From an uncultured Lachnospiraceae bacterium (GTDB lineage: Bacteria; Bacillota; Clostridia; Lachnospirales; Lachnospiraceae), in assembly GCA_910587105.1 (NCBI GenBank), contig CAJUMB010000002.1, positions 66,858-130,857 on the forward strand: DNA of 64,000 nucleotides, given 5' to 3'. The position numbers and the translations under genes were made by a program. How positions within the stretch are numbered: position 1 is the first letter of the stretch; each line of letters begins with the position of its first letter. Below are positions 41,044 to 48,291 of the stretch, one piece after another. Under the pieces are notes generated by a model. That model did not search any database. It was not told the DNA's origin and saw only the letters and a program-made list of their open reading frames with translations.

Positions 41044-42105
41044 ATGAAGAAAAAAGTTTTAGGCTTAATGCTCTGTGTGGCAATGGCGGCATCTATGTTA
41101 GTGGGATGCTCAACTAAGACACCTGGTACAGAAAGCGCAGATTCCGGTACAGAGGCCGAGAGTGATGCAGGAAGCGACAGCGATGAAGGCGGCAGTGCAG
41201 ACGGTTCCGCTAAAATCGGTATCACCATCCAGTCTTTGAAAAATGATTACTGGGCAGGCGTTATGGGCAAGCTGGAAGAAATGCTGAAAGAAAAAGGGTA
41301 TGAGTACACATTAGTTGATTGTGAGGATAACTCCGCGAAGCAGATTAATGACATTGAGAACTTTATTACATCAGGTTGTGATCTGATCATGGTTCATCCT
41401 TCTGATGCAGCCGCTGTAGAAACAGTATGCGGCGAGGCTATGGATGCTGGTATTAAAGTTATGTGCTGGGATGACCCCATGGAAAATACTACAGCAAACT
41501 GGGTTTTGGACAATACTGAACTTGGAAAAGAAATCGGTAAAGCAGCATCCGAATTCATTAATGAGCATTATACTGCAGATGAACCGGCAGAAGTATGTGT
41601 AATCGGAAAACCTTCAACTAAAGTTTTATTGGAAAGACAGAATGGTATTGAAGCAGGTCTGGAAGAATACTGCGACGAAGGTAATTTTGAGATCGTAGCA
41701 GAGATTGAAGGATTGGAAGCAAATGAAGCTCAGACAAATGTTGAGACTACTCTTTCCGCACATCCAGACTGCAGCGTGTATGTAGGCGTTGGTGCAGGTG
41801 CTATGATTGGTTCCAATGAGGCTCTGCTTCAGAAATTTGGCGGGGCTGGCAAAATTCCGGAAAATGTTGGTGTCATTACCACAGATGTTACACCACAGCA
41901 GCTGGAGTCTCTGGCAGCAGGAGATGAGGCCGTAAGATCAATCGTTGGCTTCGAAGGTTCCAGCACAGATACTGCAGCAGCATGTCTGGAAATGTTTGAA
42001 AAAATCCTGGCAGGGGATGATTTCTCCGGTGACAATCATGAAGTTTACAGACCGACTTCACTGATCACAGAAGAAAACATTGCAGATATCCAGGCAGGTA
42101 TGTAA
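41044..42105 (+). CDS. Sugar ABC transporter substrate-binding lipoprotein, RbsB type
   Basis: A 353-residue lipoprotein with signal peptide and lipobox LVGC (Cys near 22), then a serine/glycine/aspartate-rich linker (about residues 24-54). The periplasmic-binding-protein type 1 domain follows (IGITIQSLKNDYWAGVMGKL; CDLIMVHPSDAAAVETVC; PDCSVYVGVGAGAMIGSNEA). It resembles ribose, galactose and polyol binding proteins. It feeds the ATPase at 42189 and permease at 43704. The ligand is probably a monosaccharide or polyol handled by the kinase, dehydrogenase and aldolase that follow. Confidence 0.93.
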   Translation: MKKKVLGLMLCVAMAASMLVGCSTKTPGTESADSGTEAESDAGSDSDEGGSADGSAKIGITIQSLKNDYWAGVMGKLEEMLKEKGYEYTLVDCEDNSAKQINDIENFITSGCDLIMVHPSDAAAVETVCGEAMDAGIKVMCWDDPMENTTANWVLDNTELGKEIGKAASEFINEHYTADEPAEVCVIGKPSTKVLLERQNGIEAGLEEYCDEGNFEIVAEIEGLEANEAQTNVETTLSAHPDCSVYVGVGAGAMIGSNEALLQKFGGAGKIPENVGVITTDVTPQQLESLAAGDEAVRSIVGFEGSSTDTAAACLEMFEKILAGDDFSGDNHEVYRPTSLITEENIADIQAGM

Positions 42106-42188
42106 TAATAACAGGAAGTTGAAAAGAATCAGTCCAGGGGCGGTTAAAATACCGCCTCTGGCAATAAATATGGCCACGGGGGAAGAAT

Positions 42189-43697
42189 ATGAGCGAAGAA
42201 TATGTATTACAATTACAGCATATAAGAAAAGAATACCCGGGTGTTGTGGCGCTGAAAGACGTTACATTGGAACTGAAGAAAGGCGAGATTCTGGCTTTGA
42301 TCGGAGAGAACGGAGCCGGAAAATCTACGCTGATTAAATGCTGTTCAGGGGCAGTTATCCCCACTTCCGGAAAGATTATCGTAAATGGCAAAGAATTCAA
42401 CAGTATGACACCTCAGCTTGCCGCAGAAAATGGAATTGCGATTATATACCAGGAATTTAATAATGTAAAAGAGCTGTCAGCGGCAGAGAACCTGTTTTTG
42501 GGAAGGCCTATCAGAAAAGGCATTGTAGTTGATAAAAAAGCGATGGAAGCAGAAGCTGCCAAGGCATTTGAGCAGCTGAGGATTAAGATTGACCCGAAAG
42601 CCCTGATGAAAAATCTGACTGTAGGGTATCAGCAGATGGTTGAGATTGCGAAAGCGATTCAGCAGAATGCGAAGATATTGATTATGGATGAACCTTCTGC
42701 ACCCCTTACCAGTGCAGAAGTTGAAAGTATGTTTATGGTGGTAGAGAGACTTCGTAAAGAAGGGATTTCTATCATTTACATATCACACAGACTGGAAGAG
42801 ATCTACCGTCTGTCAGACCGGATTCTGGTTATGCGCGACGGGGAATATGTAAAAACATTGATTACAAAAGACAGCGAAGTTCAGGAACTGATTCAGCTTA
42901 TGGTAGGACGTGAGCTGACAGAGACCTATCCGCCCAGAGAAGACTGCATTGATAAAAATGAAGTGATGCTGGAGCTGAAAAATGTTACTGGAAATGGGGA
43001 TAAAGATATCAATCTGAAACTCCATAAAGGTGAGATTCTTGGCTTAGGCGGACTGGTGGGAGCAGGGCGTACAGAACTTGCGGAGATGATCTTCGGGGCA
43101 GCGGCAAAGCAGTCCGGACAGATGATATTTAAAGGAAAAGAAATCAACCCGAAAAGCCCAAGGGAAGCAATAGATTTGGGGATAGCCCTGGTGCCTGAGG
43201 ACAGGAAGCGCCACGGCGCTATGCTGGGCATATCCATTAAAAATAATATTAATATGCCTATTTATGAGAGAAATTCCACATTAAGTGTAATCAATTCCAA
43301 ACGTGAGATGGAAATTGCCGAGAAGTATCGGGACAATATGGCGATCAAAACCCCGACGCTGAATCAGCTTGTGAAAAACTTAAGCGGTGGTAATCAGCAG
43401 AAAGTAATTCTTGGAAGATGGCTGGCGGCAGATTCGGAGCTGATCATCTTTGACGAGCCCACCAGAGGTATCGACATCGGCGCCAAGTATGAGATTTACA
43501 AGCTGATGAATGATCTGGTGGAAAAGGAGGGCAAGTCTATTCTGATGATTTCTTCTGAGATGGAAGAACTGATGGGCATGTCTGACAGGATTATAGTGCT
43601 GGCAGAAGGGAATCTGACCGGCGAACTGCAGAAAGATGAATTCAGCCAGGAGACCATCATGGCATACGCATCTGCGGCAAATATTGAGGAGGGTTAG
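42189..43697 (+). CDS. Sugar ABC transporter ATP-binding protein, RbsA/MglA type
   Basis: A 502-residue double ABC ATPase. The first half has Walker A GENGAGKSTLIKCC and Walker B ILIMDEPSAPL; its signature region TVGYQQMVEIAKAIQQ lacks the LSGGQ wording, as often in this family. The second half has a degenerate Walker A (GLGGLVGAGRTELAEMIFGA), signature LSGGNQQKVILGRWL and Walker B LIIFDEPTRGIDIGAK. This is typical of RbsA/MglA/XylG. It is 83 bp from the binding protein gene and 6 bp from the permease. Confidence 0.95.
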   Translation: MSEEYVLQLQHIRKEYPGVVALKDVTLELKKGEILALIGENGAGKSTLIKCCSGAVIPTSGKIIVNGKEFNSMTPQLAAENGIAIIYQEFNNVKELSAAENLFLGRPIRKGIVVDKKAMEAEAAKAFEQLRIKIDPKALMKNLTVGYQQMVEIAKAIQQNAKILIMDEPSAPLTSAEVESMFMVVERLRKEGISIIYISHRLEEIYRLSDRILVMRDGEYVKTLITKDSEVQELIQLMVGRELTETYPPREDCIDKNEVMLELKNVTGNGDKDINLKLHKGEILGLGGLVGAGRTELAEMIFGAAAKQSGQMIFKGKEINPKSPREAIDLGIALVPEDRKRHGAMLGISIKNNINMPIYERNSTLSVINSKREMEIAEKYRDNMAIKTPTLNQLVKNLSGGNQQKVILGRWLAADSELIIFDEPTRGIDIGAKYEIYKLMNDLVEKEGKSILMISSEMEELMGMSDRIIVLAEGNLTGELQKDEFSQETIMAYASAANIEEG

Positions 43698-43703
43698 GCC
43701 ATT

Positions 43704-44654
43704 ATGAAAGAGAATAAACTAGCATATCAGTTAAAAGATAAAGCAATTTGGGTTGTATTTATAGTTCTGGTAATTGCATTTACAATTGCGAATCCCAGAT
43801 TTATTAATCCAAATAATCTGTTTACGATGATTCGTCAGGTATCCTTTTACGGAATTGCATCCATAGGTATGACATTTGTAATTCTGCTGGGAGACATTGA
43901 CCTGTCAACCGGTACTATTATATCATTTGTAAATATTATCTGTGCTTATTTTATGGTTAATATGGGGATGCCCATGGTAGTTGCCATCATCCTTACTCTG
44001 GCAGTTTCCACATTAATCGGTGTATTGAACGGTTTTATGGTATCTACCATCGGCATTCCGGCATTGATTGCCACATTTGCCACACAGACATCATTTTTGG
44101 GACTTACGTATATCATCTGCGGCGGTCTTCCCATCAACGGATTTACAGAGAGCTTTAAGTTTATCGGCCAGGCATATGTGTGGATTATTCCGGTTCCTGT
44201 TATCATTATGGCGATCTGTTTCGCAGTAGGTTCCTTTATCCTGAATAAGACATATTTCGGACGTTATTTCTATGCAGTGGGCGGTAACGTGGAGGCTGCT
44301 AAATTATCCGGAATCCGTGTAAACAGAATCAAATATCTGGTATTTGCACTGTCAGGATTTTTCGCAGGACTGGCAGGACTGGTTATCCTGTCCCGTACCA
44401 ATTCCGGTATGCCAAATGCCGGTGACGGATATGAATTTGACGTGATCACCTGTGTAGTATTGGGCGGTGTGTCTGTAACCGGCGGTTACGGAAAAATGTC
44501 CGGTGTTGTGGCAGGTACATTTATCATCGGTGCATTGAAAAACGGTATGGTGCTTATGAATATTAACTCCTATGTACAGAACATCATTATGGGTGTGGTA
44601 CTGGCCCTGGCCGTTGGATTCGATTGTATTCAGAAGAGAAGACAGTCCAATTAA
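43704..44654 (+). CDS. Sugar ABC transporter permease, RbsC type
   Basis: A 316-residue polytopic permease of the BPD_transp_2 family: signature GDIDLSTGTIISFVNIICAY, NGFMVSTIGIPALIATFAT and the ATPase-contact loop GNVEAAKLSGIRVNRIKYLV. It forms a homodimeric channel for the RbsA-type ATPase. It is the last gene of the importer; a terminator follows about 10 bp later, before the kinase gene, so importer and enzymes may be expressed at different levels. Confidence 0.95.
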   Translation: MKENKLAYQLKDKAIWVVFIVLVIAFTIANPRFINPNNLFTMIRQVSFYGIASIGMTFVILLGDIDLSTGTIISFVNIICAYFMVNMGMPMVVAIILTLAVSTLIGVLNGFMVSTIGIPALIATFATQTSFLGLTYIICGGLPINGFTESFKFIGQAYVWIIPVPVIIMAICFAVGSFILNKTYFGRYFYAVGGNVEAAKLSGIRVNRIKYLVFALSGFFAGLAGLVILSRTNSGMPNAGDGYEFDVITCVVLGGVSVTGGYGKMSGVVAGTFIIGALKNGMVLMNINSYVQNIIMGVVLALAVGFDCIQKRRQSN

Positions 44655-44663
44655 AGTATGCTC

Positions 44664-44698
44664 AAAAAAATCCCAGTAGAAAATACTGGGATTTTTTG
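44664..44698. terminator. Terminator after importer operon
   Basis: The stem AAAAAATCCCAGTA / TACTGGGATTTTTT (44665-44697) closes a short loop with A-run and T-run on its two sides. It is strong on the plus strand and sits between the permease and the kinase ribosome site. Confidence 0.88.
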
Positions 44699-44734
44699 AT
44701 ATACTGGGTGTAAATGGACATGAGGGAGGCGTGT

Positions 44735-46255
44735 ATGGAACTGTTATTGGGAATTGACATAGGGACAAGTTCCTGTAAAATTGCTTTTTTCCGGAAAGAC
44801 GGGACAGTGGCGGCTTCAGGTACTGGGAAATATCCTATATACCATCCCAGGCCGGGGTGGGCAGAACAGGACCCCCGGGACTGGTGGAAAGCAGTATGTC
44901 AGGTGACAAGACAGCTGATCCAGGAGAATGGCATTCGCCCGCAGGATGTGAAGGGAATCGGAGTGGACGGCATGAGCTGGGCGGCTGTGGCAGTGGACAA
45001 AAAAGGGGATGTGCTGGCCAGGACTCCTCTCTGGATGGACACCCGGGCAAATGAAATCTGCAGCCGGGTCCGCAGGGAATGCGGCGAAGACGCGGTTTTC
45101 CAGGTGAGCGGCAATCCCCTTCAGCCTTTTTATACCACAGGGAAGGTTCTCTGGTATCAGGAGGAAATGCCGGAAGTATACCGAAAAATTTACAAGATTC
45201 TCCAGTGCAACAGTTATCTGGTGTATTGTCTGACAGGCAGGATTTCGCAGGATGTATCCCAGGGGTATGCACTCCACTGTTTCGATATGCGGCGGGGGTG
45301 CTGGGATGAACAGATGCGGGAGAAGCTGGGGATTCCCGCTGATTTTCTGCCGGATATTTTCCCCTGCCATCAAATCGTGGGAACTGTGACGAAAGAAGCG
45401 GCCGGACTCACTGGGCTGATGGAGGGCACCCCGGTGGCAGCGGGAGGGCTGGACGCGGCCTGCGGCACATTGGGAGCCGGTGTGCTGGACACAGGAGAGA
45501 CTCAGGAGCAGGGCGGCCAGGCGGGAGGCATGAGTATCTGTCTAAAGGATTACACGGCAGATCCCCGCTTGATTCTCAGCTATCATGTGGTTCCGGGCAG
45601 ATGGCTGCTACAGGGAGGCACCACAGGCGGCGGCAGCGTGATGCGGTGGTTTGAGAAAGAATTTGCAGACTACGAGCGGGAGATGCAGGGAAGGATTGGC
45701 AGGTCATCTCTGGAACAGCTGAATGATATTGCAGAGGAAATCCCTGCGGGCAGTGACGGTTTGGTATTTCTTCCCTATATGGCTGGGGAGAGAAGCCCCA
45801 TCTGGGATGACGATGCGAAAGGCGTATACTATGGCATGGATTTTTCCAAGACCAAAGGGCATTTTGTCCGTGCGGCTATGGAGGGAGTTGCCTATGCCCT
45901 GAATCATAATCTTCAAGTTGCGGAGAAGGCGGGAGCTTATGTGGAGGAGCTGCGGGCTGTGGGCGGCTCGGCCAATTCTCTGCTCTGGACCCAGATTAAA
46001 GCGGATGTAACCGGGAAACGCATTGTGGTTCCGTCCTCAGACACGGCCACTCCGCTGGGGGCAGCCATTCTGGCCGGTGTGGGAACGGGAGTCTATAACA
46101 GTTTTGAGGAGGCGGTGGAGCAGACGGTGAAGATCTCCAGAATCCATGAGCCGGACCCCAAAGCCCATGAAACATATAAAAAATATTATGAAATGTATCT
46201 GGAACTCTATGACAGTTTGAAGGCGCTTATGAAGAAAACAGGAGGAAGTGAATGA
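44735..46255 (+). CDS. FGGY-family carbohydrate kinase
   Basis: A 506-residue kinase. The N-terminal phosphate loop is LLGIDIGTSSCKIAFF; further signatures are GIGVDGMSWAAVAVD, PLWMDTRANEI, VAAGGLDAACGTLGAG and the C-terminal RAVGGSANSLLWTQIKADVT. It looks xylulokinase-like, but FGGY members act on many ketoses and polyols. ATG 44735 is chosen because GGGAGG lies 5 nt upstream. It overlaps the dehydrogenase gene by 4 bp. It most likely phosphorylates the substrate of the neighbouring importer. Confidence 0.9.
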   Translation: MELLLGIDIGTSSCKIAFFRKDGTVAASGTGKYPIYHPRPGWAEQDPRDWWKAVCQVTRQLIQENGIRPQDVKGIGVDGMSWAAVAVDKKGDVLARTPLWMDTRANEICSRVRRECGEDAVFQVSGNPLQPFYTTGKVLWYQEEMPEVYRKIYKILQCNSYLVYCLTGRISQDVSQGYALHCFDMRRGCWDEQMREKLGIPADFLPDIFPCHQIVGTVTKEAAGLTGLMEGTPVAAGGLDAACGTLGAGVLDTGETQEQGGQAGGMSICLKDYTADPRLILSYHVVPGRWLLQGGTTGGGSVMRWFEKEFADYEREMQGRIGRSSLEQLNDIAEEIPAGSDGLVFLPYMAGERSPIWDDDAKGVYYGMDFSKTKGHFVRAAMEGVAYALNHNLQVAEKAGAYVEELRAVGGSANSLLWTQIKADVTGKRIVVPSSDTATPLGAAILAGVGTGVYNSFEEAVEQTVKISRIHEPDPKAHETYKKYYEMYLELYDSLKALMKKTGGSE

Positions 46256-47301
46256 AAGCAGGAGTTGTACATGCACGGGATGATATCCGTTATGAGGATA
46301 TTGAAAAACCAGTGCCCAAAGAAAAACAGGTGCTCATCAAGGTAAAATATACAGGGATTTGTGGTTCCGATGTGCCCAGGGTCAATGGGGATGCGTGCCA
46401 CTTTTTCCCCAATGTGCTGGGGCATGAGTTTTCAGGGACGGTAGAGGCAGTGGGAGCAGGGGTTACTCGTCTGCAGCCGGGGGAACGGGCGGCAGGAGTT
46501 CCTTTGGTGCCCTGTATGGAGTGTGAGGACTGTCAGAAAGGAAATTATTCTCTGTGCAGGCATTACAGCTTTATCGGTTCCCGTGAATTTGGCAGTTTTG
46601 CAGAATATGTGGCAGTGCCGGAGTTAAATGCGGTGAAGTTTTCCGATGAAGTGACCTTTGAGCAGGGGGCGTTCTTTGAGCCTGCCACAGTGGCTCTGCA
46701 TGGCCTGGAGAGGACCGGATATACCGGGGGAAAAACAGTGGCTGTCCTGGGCGGGGGAACCATCGGCATGTTTGTAATGCAGTGGGCAAAGATATTCGGA
46801 GCCAGCCAGGTGGTGGTGTTTGATATTGCCCGGGAGAGGCTGGAGCTGGCCGGACGGCTGGGAGCTTCGGCTGGGATTAACACGCTGGATGCAGATTTTA
46901 TGGAGCAGGCAGCGGCATTAACCGGCGGGAAAGGGTTTGACTATGTGTATGAGACAGCGGGAAACACCATTACCATGAAAATGGCCTTTGACCTGGCGGC
47001 CAATAAAGCCGGTGTGTGCTTTGTGGGGACACCCACCAGGGACCTCAGCTTTACAGTGGATGAATGGGAGAAAATGAATCGGAAAGAATTTACGCTGACA
47101 GGTTCCTGGATGTCTTACAGCGCGCCGTTCCCTGGCCATGAATGGGAACTGACCTCCCATTATTTCAAAACAGGAGCTCTGAAGTTTGACGAATCATTTA
47201 TTTTTAAAAAGATACCTTTGAGCCAGATTGCAGAGGCATTTGCCTTATATAAAACCCCGGGTGCAGTAAAAGGGAAGATACTGATTGACAGTGAAGCGTA
47301 A
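46252..47301 (+). CDS. Zinc-dependent alcohol/polyol dehydrogenase (GatD-like)
   Basis: A 349-residue medium-chain dehydrogenase. Catalytic zinc ligands are in YTGICGSDVPRV (Cys 37) and LGHEFSG, and the structural zinc motif is CMECEDCQKGNYSLC. The NAD(P) fold is VAVLGGGTIGMFVMQWAK. It resembles galactitol-1-phosphate 5-dehydrogenase and related polyol dehydrogenases. The ATG overlaps the kinase stop codon (ATGA). It would oxidise the (phospho)polyol before aldol cleavage by the next gene product. Substrate is inferred only. Confidence 0.88.
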   Translation: MKAGVVHARDDIRYEDIEKPVPKEKQVLIKVKYTGICGSDVPRVNGDACHFFPNVLGHEFSGTVEAVGAGVTRLQPGERAAGVPLVPCMECEDCQKGNYSLCRHYSFIGSREFGSFAEYVAVPELNAVKFSDEVTFEQGAFFEPATVALHGLERTGYTGGKTVAVLGGGTIGMFVMQWAKIFGASQVVVFDIARERLELAGRLGASAGINTLDADFMEQAAALTGGKGFDYVYETAGNTITMKMAFDLAANKAGVCFVGTPTRDLSFTVDEWEKMNRKEFTLTGSWMSYSAPFPGHEWELTSHYFKTGALKFDESFIFKKIPLSQIAEAFALYKTPGAVKGKILIDSEA

Positions 47302-47315
47302 GGAGGAATAGAGAT

Positions 47316-48167
47316 ATGCCACTTGTAACATCGAAAGAAATGTTGAAAAATGCCCAGGCAGGCAGATATGCAGTAGGCGCTTTTAATGTGGAAAACATGG
47401 AAATGGTAAAAGCGGTGATTGGGGCTGCGGAGGAACTGCGTGCCCCTGTGATGCTTCAGACTACGCCGTCCACAGTAAAATACGGGACGGTGGAGACTTT
47501 TGCGGCTATTGTTGCGGCAGAAGCCAAGAAGGCAAGTGTACCGGTCTGCCTTCATCTGGACCACGGTGACAGCTATGAACTGGCCTGCCAGTGTATGGAA
47601 AACGGTTATACTTCTGTGATGATTGACGGTTCCAAAGAGGATTTTGCAGGAAACGTATCTGTCACAAAGAAAGTGGTGGAAGCGGCCCACGCAAAAGGAC
47701 TTCCAGTGGAAGCGGAGCTGGGAAAAGTGGGCGGAAAAGAAGACGACCACGAGGCCGAAGCGGATACCAACACAGATCCTATGGAGGCAAAGGACTTTGT
47801 GGAGCAGACCCAGGTGGACTCCCTGGCTGTGGCCATCGGAACGGCACATGGCTTTTATGAGGGAACTCCGGTTCTGGATAAAGAGCGGATTACTGAGATT
47901 AAAAAAGTGGTATCTGTGCCTCTGGTGCTTCACGGTTCTTCCGGACTGAGTGATGAGGATGTGCGCGAGTGCGTGGAGCGGGGGATGTGCAAAGTGAATT
48001 TTGCAACAGAACTCAGGGCTGCATACACGGATGCGGTGAAAAAACTCCTGAAAGAGAAACCGGAAACTTATGACCCCAAGGCATTTGGAAAAGTGGGTAT
48101 CCCTGCAGTGAAAGAACAGGTAAAGAAGCGGATTTGTGTGTGCGGCAGTGATGGCAAGGCAGAATAA
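47316..48167 (+). CDS. Class II ketose-bisphosphate aldolase
   Basis: A 283-residue class II aldolase of the FbaA/GatY/KbaY group. Zinc and catalytic residues are in VPVCLHLDHGDSYELACQC, VEAELGKVGGKEDD, GTAHGFYEG and LVLHGSSGLSDEDVREC. It cleaves a ketose phosphate into dihydroxyacetone phosphate and an aldehyde. It follows the dehydrogenase by 14 bp with a GGAGGAATAG site. The short length fits the tagatose-/fructose-bisphosphate type. No second kinase that would make a bisphosphate is nearby, so the true substrate stays open. Confidence 0.93.
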   Translation: MPLVTSKEMLKNAQAGRYAVGAFNVENMEMVKAVIGAAEELRAPVMLQTTPSTVKYGTVETFAAIVAAEAKKASVPVCLHLDHGDSYELACQCMENGYTSVMIDGSKEDFAGNVSVTKKVVEAAHAKGLPVEAELGKVGGKEDDHEAEADTNTDPMEAKDFVEQTQVDSLAVAIGTAHGFYEGTPVLDKERITEIKKVVSVPLVLHGSSGLSDEDVRECVERGMCKVNFATELRAAYTDAVKKLLKEKPETYDPKAFGKVGIPAVKEQVKKRICVCGSDGKAE

Positions 48168-48183
48168 AATCGTGTGACTGGGG

Positions 48184-48219
48184 AAAAACAGCCGGAGATT
48201 TGTATCCGGCTGTTTTTTT
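48184..48219 (+). terminator. Terminator after aldolase
   Basis: A 9-bp stem ACAGCCGGA / TCCGGCTGT (48188-48213) is followed by TTTTTT. It ends the kinase-dehydrogenase-aldolase unit. Confidence 0.9.
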
Positions 48220-48232
48220 GGCGGCAGTGTTC

Positions 48233-48261
48233 TTGATATGATTTATCTTTCGTGGTAAGAT
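48233..48261 (+). promoter_or_regulatory. Promoter for hybrid kinase
   Basis: TTGATA at 48233-48238, 17-bp spacer, TAAGAT at 48256-48261. It lies between the aldolase terminator and the kinase start, with a 30-nt leader. Confidence 0.65.
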
Positions 48262-48291
48262 GAATAGCAGAAGTGTACTGGAGGCGATTGG

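Noticed and set aside
46563..46883. Small minus-strand frames within the dehydrogenase gene
   Set aside because: Antisense shadows of the zinc-dehydrogenase coding region with no start signals.
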